Shown: positions 8,337 to 16,635 of the stretch, piece after piece
Layout: each line of letters begins with the position of its first letter
Position numbering within the stretch: position 1 is the stretch's first letter
Source of the DNA: Pseudofrankia saprophytica
Lineage (GTDB): Bacteria > Actinomycetota > Actinomycetes > Frankiales > Frankiaceae
Length of the DNA stretch: 64,000 nt
Assembly (NCBI RefSeq): GCF_000235425.2
Contig: NZ_KI912266.1
Coordinates: forward strand, 4,969,786-5,033,785
Reading direction: 5' to 3'
Notes under the pieces: generated by a model
What the model saw: the letters and a program-made list of their open reading frames with translations, nothing else
Told to the model about the DNA's origin: nothing
The model's database searches: none
Made by a program: the position numbers and the translations under genes

Positions 8337-9668
8337 GTGCTCGGCACCGCCGCCGCAGGCCGGACGGCGGCCGGTCCCCGGCGGGCGCTGGTCGCACTGT
8401 GCGTCACCGAGATCGTCAGCTACGGGGTGCTGTACTACGCGTTCCCCGTCCTCGCCCAGGGCATCGCCGAGGACACAGGCTGGTCACGCACGGCGGTGAC
8501 GGCGGCGTTCTCGGCCGGGAACCTCCTCGGTGCCGTAGCCGGCGTGCCCGTCGGACGGCTGCTCGGGCGGCGGGGGCCGCGGCCGGTGATGACAGCCGGC
8601 TCGCTCCTCGCCGTCGCCGCGCTCGCGGGCGTCGCCGAGGCCCCGTCGTACGGTTGGTTCCTCGCCGCCTGGCTGGTGGTCGGAGTCGCGATGGCCGGAG
8701 TCTTCTACCCACCGGCGTTCGCCGCGCTCACCGGCTGGTACGGACCCAGACGCCTGCCCGCGCTGACCACCTTGACGCTGGCGGCGGGCTTCTCGAGCAC
8801 GATCTTCGCGCCCCTCACCGCCGCGCTCACCACCCACCTGAACTGGCGAGAGGTCTACCTCGTCCTCGCCGCGATCCTCGCCACCATCACGATTCCCGCC
8901 CATGCCTGGGCACTGAGCCCACCCTGGCGGCCCGACCAGCACCCGGCCCCCAGCCACACCGGACCGGACCCGGCGCCGCAGCGCAGGGACGATCGCCAGG
9001 TGCTGACCAGCCGGCTGTTCCTGCTGCTCGTCGCGGCGATGACGTTGAGCGCGTTCGCGCTCTACGCCGTCGTGGTCAACCTCGTCCCGCTCCTGACCGG
9101 CCGAGGCCTGTCGACGACCTTCGCCGCCTGGGCGATCGGGCTCGGCGGAGCCGGCCAGGTCGCCGGCCGGCTCTGCTACCGCCCCCTCGCCACACGACTG
9201 ACCGTCCGCGGCCGGACCGCCGCCGTCATCGGCGCCGGCGGCCTCGCCATCCTCGTCCTCGGCATCCTCCCCGGCCCGGCCTTCGCGCTGGTCGCAGTCG
9301 CCGTACTCGTCGGAGCGATACGCGGAATGTTCACCCTCGTCGAGGCCACGATCGTCGCCGACCTGTGGGGAACCCAACGCTTCGCACGGCTCAACGGCGT
9401 TTTCAACGCCCCGGTCACCGCCGCGACCGCCCTCGCCCCCAGCATCGGCGCCGCCCTCGCCGCGGCCATGGGCAGCTATCCACTGCTGTTCGTCACCCTC
9501 GCCGCCGCCGGAGGGCTCGGCGCCGCACTCGCGACCGCCGCCACCACCGCAACCACCGCAACCCCGCGACCCACCGCCGCCGTCCCCGCCGGCAACCGCC
9601 CGGACGGCGCCGCGGGCGACGGCCACCACCACCGCCCGACGACACCGGTCCGCGTCCGGGGCGAATAA
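8337..9668 (+). CDS. MFS transporter of the ars operon
   Basis: 443 residues from GTG 8337, twelve bases after the flavoprotein remnant stop and behind AGGCGGG. Twelve hydrophobic segments; the loop 2-3 signature reads GRLLGRRGPRP, with a second-half counterpart at GQVAGRLCYRPL. The C-terminus is a low-complexity Ala/Thr tail. MFS pumps at this position in actinobacterial ars operons are presumed metalloid exporters, but the protein does not carry features specific enough to call ArsJ or ArsK. The open frame reaches back to 8013, but that extension is a shadow of the flavoprotein and is not real. Confidence 0.82.
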   Translation: MLGTAAAGRTAAGPRRALVALCVTEIVSYGVLYYAFPVLAQGIAEDTGWSRTAVTAAFSAGNLLGAVAGVPVGRLLGRRGPRPVMTAGSLLAVAALAGVAEAPSYGWFLAAWLVVGVAMAGVFYPPAFAALTGWYGPRRLPALTTLTLAAGFSSTIFAPLTAALTTHLNWREVYLVLAAILATITIPAHAWALSPPWRPDQHPAPSHTGPDPAPQRRDDRQVLTSRLFLLLVAAMTLSAFALYAVVVNLVPLLTGRGLSTTFAAWAIGLGGAGQVAGRLCYRPLATRLTVRGRTAAVIGAGGLAILVLGILPGPAFALVAVAVLVGAIRGMFTLVEATIVADLWGTQRFARLNGVFNAPVTAATALAPSIGAALAAAMGSYPLLFVTLAAAGGLGAALATAATTATTATPRPTAAVPAGNRPDGAAGDGHHHRPTTPVRVRGE

Positions 9669-9997
9669 CGCAATCTCACCCTCGCCGTCATATCAATCAG
9701 GCGGTGACGGCTTTGTGCGGAGAAATTGCCGCTCTACGTTCTGGTTGGACGAGCCCTTCGTGCCCCCGCTAGGCTCTGCGTGCCGGTCGACGTATGGGTC
9801 CCAGGTCGACGACGACGGCTTCCGCGACACGTCGATTCGGAACGATGGGAACCGCTCGCGCCGGGCGAATTCCTGATGCCCACCAGTTGCGGTCGACTCG
9901 ACGACCAACATTGCCGCCGCCTTCCGTTTTCGAAGAAGGCGACGGCGGCCCTGTCATGCCTGCACGACTCCTTTTCGGAATCATTCGGAGGTGCCCG
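9669..9997. other. Intergenic region before the tandem 373-residue genes
   Basis: No credible gene is seen in 329 bases. It contains a hairpin (9913-9949), three copies of GGTCGAC and the Shine-Dalgarno GGAGG at 9987-9991 for the next gene. Confidence 0.4.
9913..9949. terminator. Hairpin upstream of the first tandem gene
   Basis: GCCGCC-GCCTTC pairs with GAAGGCGACGGCGGC across a loop of about ten bases with a TTTT in it, leaving a three-base bulge. It lies 245 bases after the MFS stop and 49 before the next start. It could end the ars transcript or shape the leader of the next gene. Confidence 0.35.
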
Positions 9998-11119
9998 ATG
10001 GAACTCCTGTCGACCCACACCCACCTGACCAACCGCCAGGTCGCGGAACAGATCATGGAGTCGATCAAAGAACGCCACGGCGTCGACCTGCGGGCGATCT
10101 TCGCGAACGACGCGCTCAGCGAGCGGAAGAAGGCCCGGCTAGCCCGGGTCCGGCTCCTGGAAGCCCTGCTGGACGAGGCGAGCCAGCCGAACTCCGGCGC
10201 GGTGGACCTCGACGCCGCCGATTTCGACCAGGACACCGCGCTGGCCCGGATGCTGGACACCGAGGTCGACATCGAGCCGAACCTCTCGCTGACCCGCAGC
10301 GACGCCACCTACGTCATGGGCCTGCGCGGCGACGGCGTACGCGAGTACCTGACGACGCTCACGAAGCGCTTCGAGAACATGCAGACCGCCAAGACCCCCG
10401 GCCAGCTCGCGATCGAACTGACCGCCAGCGGCCTGATCAGCGTCGGCGTCCCGATGGCCTACGAAGTGATCAAGGCGCTGCGTGCCGGGCAGGCGATCGC
10501 CGTCGCCATCCGGACCGGCATCACCAACATCGGCCTCAAGACCGCGATCGGCGCCGTCGTCGTGATCCTCGTCGGGTTCCTGCTCTACATGTTCCTCGAC
10601 AACCCCAAGAAGATCCTCGGAATGGTCCTCAACGACACCGACGAGCACCTCGTCGTCAAGAACTGGGAGAAGGGCGTAGATGGGAAGAAGGACGGCGACC
10701 TGTACATGGCCTTCGGCCACATGGCGTCCTTCATGCAGGACAACGAGGGCGGCCTGGTCTCACCGAAGGTGCAGATCAGGGCCCGGGTCAACTTCGGGCC
10801 GAACGAGCCGGACAACCTCGTGTTCGCCGGCATCTACTTCGCGGACCGCAACGTCGGACTGCGCGGCGCCGAAGGGGTCATGATCTTCAGCTCGCCCAAG
10901 GTCAGGATCGCCCACCTGTTCGCCTGCCCTTACTTCGAGGACAACGGCACCTACCTGGGCTTCGTCAACGAAGGCGAGGACATCGAGAAGATCTACAACG
11001 ACTTCTACGCCAAGCGCCAGGTCTCCATGTCCCGCACCGAACGCAACTACCGGCTCGGCGCCAACGTCAACGCCCCCAGAGGCGGCGTCGTCTCCTTGAT
11101 CGCCTCGATCGTCCAGTAA
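9998..11119 (+). CDS. Unrecognised membrane-anchored protein, tandem copy A
   Basis: 373 residues; ATG 9998 follows GGAGG with a six-base spacer. I do not recognise the family. Visible layout: a charged helical N-terminus (residues 1-65, with KERHGVDLRAIF), a polar middle (65-135), a mildly hydrophobic amphipathic stretch (136-180), one strongly hydrophobic segment at about 182-200 (IGAVVVILVGFLLYMFL) and a C-terminal domain of about 170 residues rich in beta-type sequence and aromatics (GIYFADRNVGLRG, FEDNGTYLGFV). There is no signal peptide. Helical stalk, hydrophobic hairpin and beta domain recall pore-forming toxins, but this is speculation. A membrane sensor or effector is equally possible. 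Confidence 0.7.
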   Translation: MELLSTHTHLTNRQVAEQIMESIKERHGVDLRAIFANDALSERKKARLARVRLLEALLDEASQPNSGAVDLDAADFDQDTALARMLDTEVDIEPNLSLTRSDATYVMGLRGDGVREYLTTLTKRFENMQTAKTPGQLAIELTASGLISVGVPMAYEVIKALRAGQAIAVAIRTGITNIGLKTAIGAVVVILVGFLLYMFLDNPKKILGMVLNDTDEHLVVKNWEKGVDGKKDGDLYMAFGHMASFMQDNEGGLVSPKVQIRARVNFGPNEPDNLVFAGIYFADRNVGLRGAEGVMIFSSPKVRIAHLFACPYFEDNGTYLGFVNEGEDIEKIYNDFYAKRQVSMSRTERNYRLGANVNAPRGGVVSLIASIVQ

Positions 11120-11205
11120 GCACCCAGCAGCGACTCACGAACACCACGTTCGGCACCGCCGGGAAGCCCGACGACAGGAGGCAACCGGCGCTGGCGAAAG
11201 CATCA

Positions 11206-11303
11206 GACCGGTCGACCTCGTAACCGGACCGGTCGCGAGAACCGGCGAGGACCGGTATGCGCCCCGTCCATCTGTGGCCGGATCGCGCCGACCGGTCCTC
11301 GCC
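11206..11303. promoter_or_regulatory. Cluster of GACCGGTC palindromes between the tandem genes
   Basis: Perfect 8-bp palindromes GACCGGTC lie at 11206-11213, 11227-11234 and 11290-11297. A near copy at 11250-11256 is part of a perfect 13-bp inverted repeat: GGCGAGGACCGGT (11244-11256) with ACCGGTCCTCGCC (11291-11303). This sits 52 bases upstream of the copy B start and is absent upstream of copy A. It could be an operator cluster or a strong hairpin controlling copy B separately. Confidence 0.5.
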
Positions 11304-11354
11304 TGGCTCGGTCCTGCGCGCCATCTCTTTGTCGAGATCATTCGGAGGTGTCTG

Positions 11355-12476
11355 GTGGAACTCTCGTCGACGCATTCCCACCTGAGCGACCGGCAGTTCG
11401 CGGAACAGATCATGGAGTCGATCAAGGAACGCCACGGCGTCGACCTGCGGGCGATCTTCTCGAACGACGCGCTCAGCGACCGGAAGAAGGCCCGGCTCGC
11501 CCGGGTCCGGCTCCTGGAGGCGCTACTGGATGAGACCAGTCAGCCGAACTCCGGCGCGGTCGGCCTCGAAGCCACCGACTTCGACCAGGACACCGCGCTG
11601 GCCCGGATGCTGGACACCGAGGTCGACATCGAGCCGAACCTCTCACTGACCCGCAGCGACGCCAACCACCTCATGGGCCTGCGCGGTGACGGCGTCCGCG
11701 AGTACCTCACCATGCTGGTGAAACGCTTCGAGAACATGCAGACGGCCAAGACCCCCGGCCAGCTCGCGATCGAACTGACCGCGAGCAGCCTGGTCGCCGT
11801 CGGCGCGCCGATGACATTCGAGGTGATCAAGGAGCTGCGTGCCGGACAGGTGCTCACCACCGCCATCCGGAACGCGATCACCACCATCGGCCTCACGACC
11901 GCGATCGCAGCCGTCGTCGCGGTCCTCACCGGACTCCTGCACTACCTGTCCCTCGACAACCCCAGGAAGATCCTCGGAATGGTCCTCAACGACACCGACG
12001 AACACCTTGTCGTCAAGGACTGGCAGGAAGGCGTGGGCGGCAAGAAGGCAGGCGACCTCTACATGGCCTCCGGCCACATGGCCTCCTTCATGCAGGACAA
12101 CGAGCGCGGCCTGATCTCGCCCAGGGTCCAGATCGGAGCCCGCGTGAGCTACGGGCCGGACGAACCAGACACGATCGTGTTCGCCGGCATCTACTTCGCC
12201 AACCGGAACTTTGGACTACGCGGCACCACAGGCGTCATGATCTTCAGTTCGGCCGCAATCAGGGTCGCACACCTGTTCGCCGTCCCCTACTTTGACGACA
12301 ACGGCACCTACATTGGGTTCGTCGACGAGAGCGAGGACATCGAGAAGATCTACAAGGACTTCTACGACAAGCGCCAGGTCTCCATGTCCCGCACCGAACG
12401 CAACTACCGGCTCGGCGCGAACGTCAACGCGCCCAGAGGAGGCATCGCCTCCTGTATCGCCTCGATCGTCCAGTAA
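11355..12476 (+). CDS. Unrecognised membrane-anchored protein, tandem copy B
   Basis: 373 residues, starting with GTG 11355 behind GGAGG at the same spacing as copy A. About 74 differences from copy A are spread unevenly: the N-terminal region and the last 30 residues (KRQVSMSRTERNYRLG onward) are nearly invariant, while the hydrophobic section at about 145-202 is the most changed. Selection therefore seems to keep the soluble parts and let the membrane segment drift within hydrophobic residues. This could indicate two subunits of one assembly. It has its own upstream palindromes, so it need not be co-expressed with copy A. Confidence 0.7.
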   Translation: MELSSTHSHLSDRQFAEQIMESIKERHGVDLRAIFSNDALSDRKKARLARVRLLEALLDETSQPNSGAVGLEATDFDQDTALARMLDTEVDIEPNLSLTRSDANHLMGLRGDGVREYLTMLVKRFENMQTAKTPGQLAIELTASSLVAVGAPMTFEVIKELRAGQVLTTAIRNAITTIGLTTAIAAVVAVLTGLLHYLSLDNPRKILGMVLNDTDEHLVVKDWQEGVGGKKAGDLYMASGHMASFMQDNERGLISPRVQIGARVSYGPDEPDTIVFAGIYFANRNFGLRGTTGVMIFSSAAIRVAHLFAVPYFDDNGTYIGFVDESEDIEKIYKDFYDKRQVSMSRTERNYRLGANVNAPRGGIASCIASIVQ

Positions 12477-12639
12477 GCACCCAGCACCCAGCATGGCCGC
12501 GGCGACGACCTCGGTTCGCGCGTGCTCACCGCATCCCGAGGACGTCGCTTCGGCGGCTACGCATCCCGACTCGGCCCCGAAAGCAATGGCGAAGGATGAC
12601 CATGCGATCAGTACTCGACAAGGTCGGCGAGGGTCCCGG

Positions 12640-13698
12640 TCAGCTGACCCGCAGTGCCACGACGGTGATGTCGTCGGTGACGACGCTGTCGCAGTAGTCG
12701 AGGGCGGCCTGCACGACGGAACGCGCCACGAGGCCCGGTTCGAGCCCACCGACGCGGGCGAAGTGCCCTCGCAGCCGAGGCTCGCCGTATTGCTCGTCGC
12801 GGCGACGAGCCTCCGTCACCCCGTCGGTGTAGAGCAGCAGCGTGTCGCCCGGCCGCAACCTGAACCGGTACTCGTTCAGCTGGGGGTCGGCGGTGACGCC
12901 GAGCGCGATCCCGTTGGTCGTGATCTCGCGCACCGTTCCGTCGCGGCGACGTACCAGCACCGGCGGATGACCGGCCGAGCACAGTACGGCGCGGTAGCCG
13001 CGCACCGCTGGGCGCAGCGTGATGCAGACGGCGGTGAGGAAGCACTCGCTGTCGGGCGCGGCATCGAGCATCGCCGTGTTGAGATAGTCGACGATTCGTC
13101 GCGGCGCGGTCTCCCGCCTGGAGACCTCCCGGACTGTTCGTAGCGCTGCTTGGGCGACGCGAGCCGCCTGCAACCCGTTGCCGCACACGTCGCCGATGAC
13201 CAGCGCGCAGCGCTCCTCGTCGAGGCGCGCCCGGCCGAACAGGTGACGTCCTGAGCGGCCACGGCCGGCGCCGGACCGAAACAGGCCGAAGAAATCACCG
13301 GGAACGCCGTCACGGCCGGCCCGGCAGCGTGCCGCGACCTCGACGCCCGGTGGCCATGGCGACTCCACGAGCGAGCCGCCTGTCGAGCCGCCGGTCAAGC
13401 CGGCGACGGGGTCCGGTGCGTGCGGAACTCGCGGCCGCGGCACGCGGAAGGCCAGGTACGTCTTGATCGTGCTGTCGACCGCGAACACGGCGGGTACCCC
13501 CAGCTGACAATATGGTGACGCGGACCGTTCTCCGGGCACCAGAAAAGGCGGTGCCGGACGGACAGCCGGTTCGCCTGACTGCGCGGTCTGATTCCCCGCG
13601 CCGGTTCCCAACGCCGCACGAGCGACGCACAGCTGACCTTCGCGCCCACTCCTCGCCTCTCTCACAGCGGCCCGGTCGCGGGCCTCGCGGAGCGACAT
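12640..13698 (-). CDS. SpoIIE/RsbU-type PP2C protein phosphatase
   Basis: 352 residues from ATG 13698. After an Arg/Ala/Pro-rich N-terminus of about 115 residues without a recognisable sensor domain, the C-terminal 235 residues show the PP2C pattern: VPGDFFGLFR, VIGDVCGNG (metal-binding Asp), CSAGHPPVLV, LLLYTDGVTEARR and DDITVVALRV. Such enzymes dephosphorylate anti-sigma-factor antagonists in partner-switching pathways. No antagonist or anti-sigma gene is adjacent, so the partner is unknown. The frame is open further upstream, so the start is uncertain. Confidence 0.85.
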   Translation of the reverse strand: MSLREARDRAAVREARSGREGQLCVARAALGTGAGNQTAQSGEPAVRPAPPFLVPGERSASPYCQLGVPAVFAVDSTIKTYLAFRVPRPRVPHAPDPVAGLTGGSTGGSLVESPWPPGVEVAARCRAGRDGVPGDFFGLFRSGAGRGRSGRHLFGRARLDEERCALVIGDVCGNGLQAARVAQAALRTVREVSRRETAPRRIVDYLNTAMLDAAPDSECFLTAVCITLRPAVRGYRAVLCSAGHPPVLVRRRDGTVREITTNGIALGVTADPQLNEYRFRLRPGDTLLLYTDGVTEARRRDEQYGEPRLRGHFARVGGLEPGLVARSVVQAALDYCDSVVTDDITVVALRVS

Positions 13699-13753
13699 TC
13701 GCCGGTACTGGATCGCTACGCCGCCGAATTTATTCGTGCACTGTTGAGGAGGA

Positions 13754-13930
13754 GTGAAGACTTTGTGGAAGGTTCGCGGCGGGCCGCTCGCCGTCGGAGA
13801 ACTCCCGCACGGGTCGGCGTCGACCACTGTCGGCCGCTGGGAGTCGTTCCGGTGCGAGACGGGGCATCGAGGCCGCCCTGGCCTGCGTTGGGTGGACGAA
13901 CTCACCGATGTAACGTCGCCTGCCACCTAA
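13754..13930 (+). CDS. Possible small protein of 58 residues
   Basis: An open frame divergent from the phosphatase gene, beside a strong GAGGAGGA sequence. GTG 13754 touches that sequence; the in-frame TTG 13763, nine bases further on, has a better spacing. The product (WKVRGGPLAVGELPHG, then RWESFRCETGHRG and LRWVDELTDVTSPAT) has balanced composition, unlike the Arg/Pro/Ala-rich shadows around it, and most third codon positions are G or C. No known family comes to mind. Confidence 0.35.
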   Translation: MKTLWKVRGGPLAVGELPHGSASTTVGRWESFRCETGHRGRPGLRWVDELTDVTSPAT

Positions 13931-14002
13931 GGGGACAACGGCGGCCGCGAGTTGGCGGTCCAGCTCCTCCGCACGTTCACCTGCCGGTTCGTCCCGGCAT
14001 CC

Positions 14003-14365
14003 TCACGACCCACTGACACCATCGCGCCCACGACGCGCGGCGGTGTGGCTCTCACCGTGGGAAGGTTCTCGCCGCATTCCGATGGTCCGCGGGGTGGGCA
14101 GGCCCAGGTCCACCGGTCCGGGAGCCGTCCGGCAGGCCACCAGGCGGCGACGGCGGACCACCGCGGCGCCGGCAAGCATGGCGGCGGCCACCACGGCCAC
14201 CACGGCCAGCGCGGGAACCCAAACGGCGGCGACGGTCGCCCCGGCACTGACCGCGCCGAGCACCGCGAGGAGCGGGCCAGCGCAGCACACCGCGCAGGCA
14301 CCGAGGGCTGCCGCTGTGGCGCCGATCGTCGACCACGGGCGGGAGCGGCCAGCCGTTGGACTCAT
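14003..14365 (-). CDS. Small MerT-like membrane protein
   Basis: 120 residues. Helix 1 carries a paired cysteine (ACAVCCAGPLLAVLGAV), and a second helix follows (VWVPALAVVAVVAAAMLAGA), then a basic/polar tail. Cys pairs in the first helix are a hallmark of mercuric-ion transporters of the MerT/MerC kind, and the gene overlaps a MerR regulator by 4 bases (ATGA). It has only two clear helices and lacks the second Cys pair of MerT, so metal import or export is inferred, not shown. Confidence 0.6.
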   Translation of the reverse strand: MSPTAGRSRPWSTIGATAAALGACAVCCAGPLLAVLGAVSAGATVAAVWVPALAVVAVVAAAMLAGAAVVRRRRLVACRTAPGPVDLGLPTPRTIGMRREPSHGESHTAARRGRDGVSGS

Positions 14366-15144
14366 GCGGACACCCCGAACAGGTCGGCGAGCAGGGCGGT
14401 GGCGGTCTCGGGAGCCCGCACGGTCAGGACCAGCGCGGTAGGAGCGAGGTGAAGCGTGAAGGCGAAGAACGCGCAGCAGTCCTGCTCAGCCGCGGCGAGC
14501 GCGGTGACCCGCACGGCGAGATCCACGCCGGGTGGAAACGTCACGCGGAGCCCGTCGGCTATCTCCTCCCGACCGACCGCCTCGCCAAGCAGCTCGCGCC
14601 AGTGGGCGGCCCGGTTGGCCTGCTCGTCACCGCCGAGAGCGCAGGCGACCGGCGCGTCGCGCCAGGCCTGGTCGTCGGCAGCGAGCCCAGGCCGGACCGG
14701 GGACAGCGTGAGCGGCACCGGACCGGCAGATGAGGGGCCGGTCGTGGCGAGGCAACCGCAGCCCGGGCCGCAACCACCCGCGGGCGCTGCCCCCGCGAGT
14801 TCGGTGTGGAATGCGGCCAACCGCGCGGCGAAGGCCGACAGTTCGGCCGCACGCTGGTCGGCGTCGACGATCCGGGCGGCGACCAGCGGCGCCATCCGTT
14901 CCCGGACCGCCGCGCACACCCCCTGCTCCCACACCCTCAGCAGGTCGCCGATCTCCTCCAATGACAGCCCCAGCAGCTTCCCGGAGGAGATGAACGCCAA
15001 CCGCTCCACCGCCTCCTCGCCGTAGACCCGGTAACCCGACGGAGCGCGCTCGGCAGACAACAGCCCAGCCGACTCGTAGAACCGCAGCGTGCTGGCCGGC
15101 ACGCCGACGCGATCCGCCAGTTGTGAGATGCGGTAGGTGCCCAT
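14362..15144 (-). CDS. MerR-family regulator fused to a CC-containing domain
   Basis: 260 residues from ATG 15144. Residues 1-70 are a MerR winged helix (RISQLADRVGVPASTLRFYE), followed by a dimerisation helix with Cys77 and a loop CGPGCGC (Cys125, 129, 131) where heavy-metal MerR proteins bind their ion. Unusually, about 120 further residues follow, ending in LAAAEQDCCAFFAFTLHL (Cys222-223), a motif I know from small stand-alone actinobacterial and proteobacterial proteins of unknown role. It probably controls its own operon with the MerT-like protein through the promoter at 15154-15182. Confidence 0.85.
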   Translation of the reverse strand: MGTYRISQLADRVGVPASTLRFYESAGLLSAERAPSGYRVYGEEAVERLAFISSGKLLGLSLEEIGDLLRVWEQGVCAAVRERMAPLVAARIVDADQRAAELSAFAARLAAFHTELAGAAPAGGCGPGCGCLATTGPSSAGPVPLTLSPVRPGLAADDQAWRDAPVACALGGDEQANRAAHWRELLGEAVGREEIADGLRVTFPPGVDLAVRVTALAAAEQDCCAFFAFTLHLAPTALVLTVRAPETATALLADLFGVSA

Positions 15145-15153
15145 GACCGGACC

Positions 15154-15182
15154 GTAAACGTTCGACCCGACTCGAAGGTCAA
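15154..15182 (-). promoter_or_regulatory. merR-type promoter/operator
   Basis: Read on the minus strand: TTGACC (15182-15177), a 17-base spacer, then GTTTAC (15159-15154), ten bases before the ATG. The spacer contains the inverted repeat TTCGA-N6-TCGAA (15161-15176). A palindrome between the -35 and -10 boxes is where MerR proteins bind. A transcript from here would be leaderless or nearly so. Confidence 0.55.
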
Positions 15183-15516
15183 GCCAGCCATGAACCCAAA
15201 CAGCCATGGAACCCAAAGCTGACGTGGCCGCGGACCCCCGGCTTGTCGCGGTGCCGCCGTGGGCTGCGCCGCGTGGGCCAGCCGGTCCCATCACGACCAG
15301 CCTGGGTTGGTGCACCATCAGGTCCAGGCCGACTGGGCCGTGCCCTCCGCGCCACCGCGGCCGCGGCGCACCGTCTTCTGTTCCAGACGTCCAGACTGAC
15401 ATCACAGCCGCCTCCGTTCGCCCGGCGGCACGAACGCGCACAGCCGGGCGTTGACGGAGCCGAACGTGTCATGCGGGGGCAGCACGAGCGCGACCCGCCA
15501 GCGATGAGGAGAGCAG
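15183..15516. other. Intergenic region between merR-like gene and yihY-like gene
   Basis: No convincing gene is seen in 334 bases. The only signal is GAGGAGAG just before ATG 15517. Confidence 0.4.
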
Positions 15517-16566
15517 ATGTCGCTGAGCGGGCGCCTGGACCAGGCACAACGGCGGTTCAGGGCACTCGGCTATCCCATCGCCGTGATCTACAAGTTCTAC
15601 GACGATCAGGGCGGATATCTCGCCGCCCTGATCACCTACTACGGCTTCCTCTCGCTGTTCCCGATGCTGCTCCTGTTGACGACGGTCCTCGGCTTCGTGC
15701 TGCACGGCCACGCGGGCCTCCAGCAGGACCTCGTCAGCTCGGCGCTCGCCCAGTTCCCGGTCATCGGCGCCGAACTGCGTAACGACGTCACACAGCTCAA
15801 GGGCAGCACGCCAGCGCTCGTCGTCGGCATCGTCGTCAGCCTCTACGGAAGCCTCGGGGTGGCCCAGGCACTGCAGCACGCCCTGGACAAGGTATGGGCC
15901 GTGCCGCGGCAGGCACGGCCCAACCCGCTGCGCTCCCGCCTGCGCAGCCTCGGACTGGTGGGTCTGCTCGGCATCGGCGTCCTCGTCACGGCCGGTCTCT
16001 CGACCATCACGACCGGGGCCGGTCTCCTCGGGGCCGACATCGGCCCTTGGTCCCGCCTCGTCGCAGGCCTGCTGTCCACCGCGAGCAACGCCGGGCTGTT
16101 CCTGCTGGCGTTCACCCTGCTGACGGCACAGCGGCCCGCCGTCAGGGACGTGTGGATCGGCGCGATCGCCGCCGCCGTCGGGTTCCAGGTGCTGCAGACG
16201 GTGGGGGCCTACTACCTGAACCACAAGCTGCGCGGGGCCAGCCAGGTGTACGGGACGTTCGGCCTCGTGCTCGGCCTGCTCGCGTGGATCTACATCGAGG
16301 CCGTCATCGTCGTCCTCGCGGCCGAGGCGAACGCCGTGCGACGCCGCCGGCTGTACCCACGCGCGCTGATGACCCCCTTCACCGACGACGTCGAGCTCAC
16401 CGAGCAAGACCGCCGGGCGTACACGTCCTACGCGAGGGGCGAACAGTTCAAGAAGCACGAGCGGGTCGAAGTGACTTTTCACGAGCCCTCCGCTCCCCCG
16501 CGCCACCCTGCCGGGAACACCGCGGATCCCCGCGAGTCCGGCCGAGAAGCCGACGAGGCGGACTAA
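15517..16566 (+). CDS. YihY/BrkB-family (UPF0761) inner-membrane protein
   Basis: 349 residues. The N-terminus IYKFYDDQGGYLAALITYYGFLSLFPMLLLL is the family hallmark (D-x-x-x-x-xAA-ITYY-x-FLSLFP). About six membrane segments follow, with the conserved GVAQALQHALDKVW and VYGTFGLVLGLLAWIYIEA. A charged cytoplasmic tail of about 75 residues ends the protein. The family is widespread; it was once called a ribonuclease or virulence factor, but its real role is unsettled. RBS GAGGAGAG precedes ATG. Both neighbours read toward the minus strand, so it is a single-gene unit. Confidence 0.9.
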   Translation: MSLSGRLDQAQRRFRALGYPIAVIYKFYDDQGGYLAALITYYGFLSLFPMLLLLTTVLGFVLHGHAGLQQDLVSSALAQFPVIGAELRNDVTQLKGSTPALVVGIVVSLYGSLGVAQALQHALDKVWAVPRQARPNPLRSRLRSLGLVGLLGIGVLVTAGLSTITTGAGLLGADIGPWSRLVAGLLSTASNAGLFLLAFTLLTAQRPAVRDVWIGAIAAAVGFQVLQTVGAYYLNHKLRGASQVYGTFGLVLGLLAWIYIEAVIVVLAAEANAVRRRRLYPRALMTPFTDDVELTEQDRRAYTSYARGEQFKKHERVEVTFHEPSAPPRHPAGNTADPRESGREADEAD

Positions 16567-16635
16567 CCCGGATGCCCGTTGTTCGAGGGCAGCAGCGCGA
16601 CCTCGGCCCGAAGAACTCGGCGCCGGCCGGCCAGT

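Larger units (their letters stand above)
9981..12486 (+). repeat. Tandem duplication, 1,357-bp period
   Basis: The segments 9981-11129 and 11338-12486 match over their whole length at a constant offset of 1,357 bases. The match starts at TCATTCGGAGG before each start codon and ends in the same CACCCAGCA after each stop. Both copies code 373 residues with no gap in the alignment. By eye about 80 percent of residues are identical, so the duplication is not recent and both copies remain intact. Confidence 0.9.

Noticed and set aside
15179-15547. A 122-codon minus-strand frame in the merR-yihY gap
   Set aside because: Arg/Ser/Pro-rich, no ribosome binding site, and it overlaps the start of the yihY-like gene.
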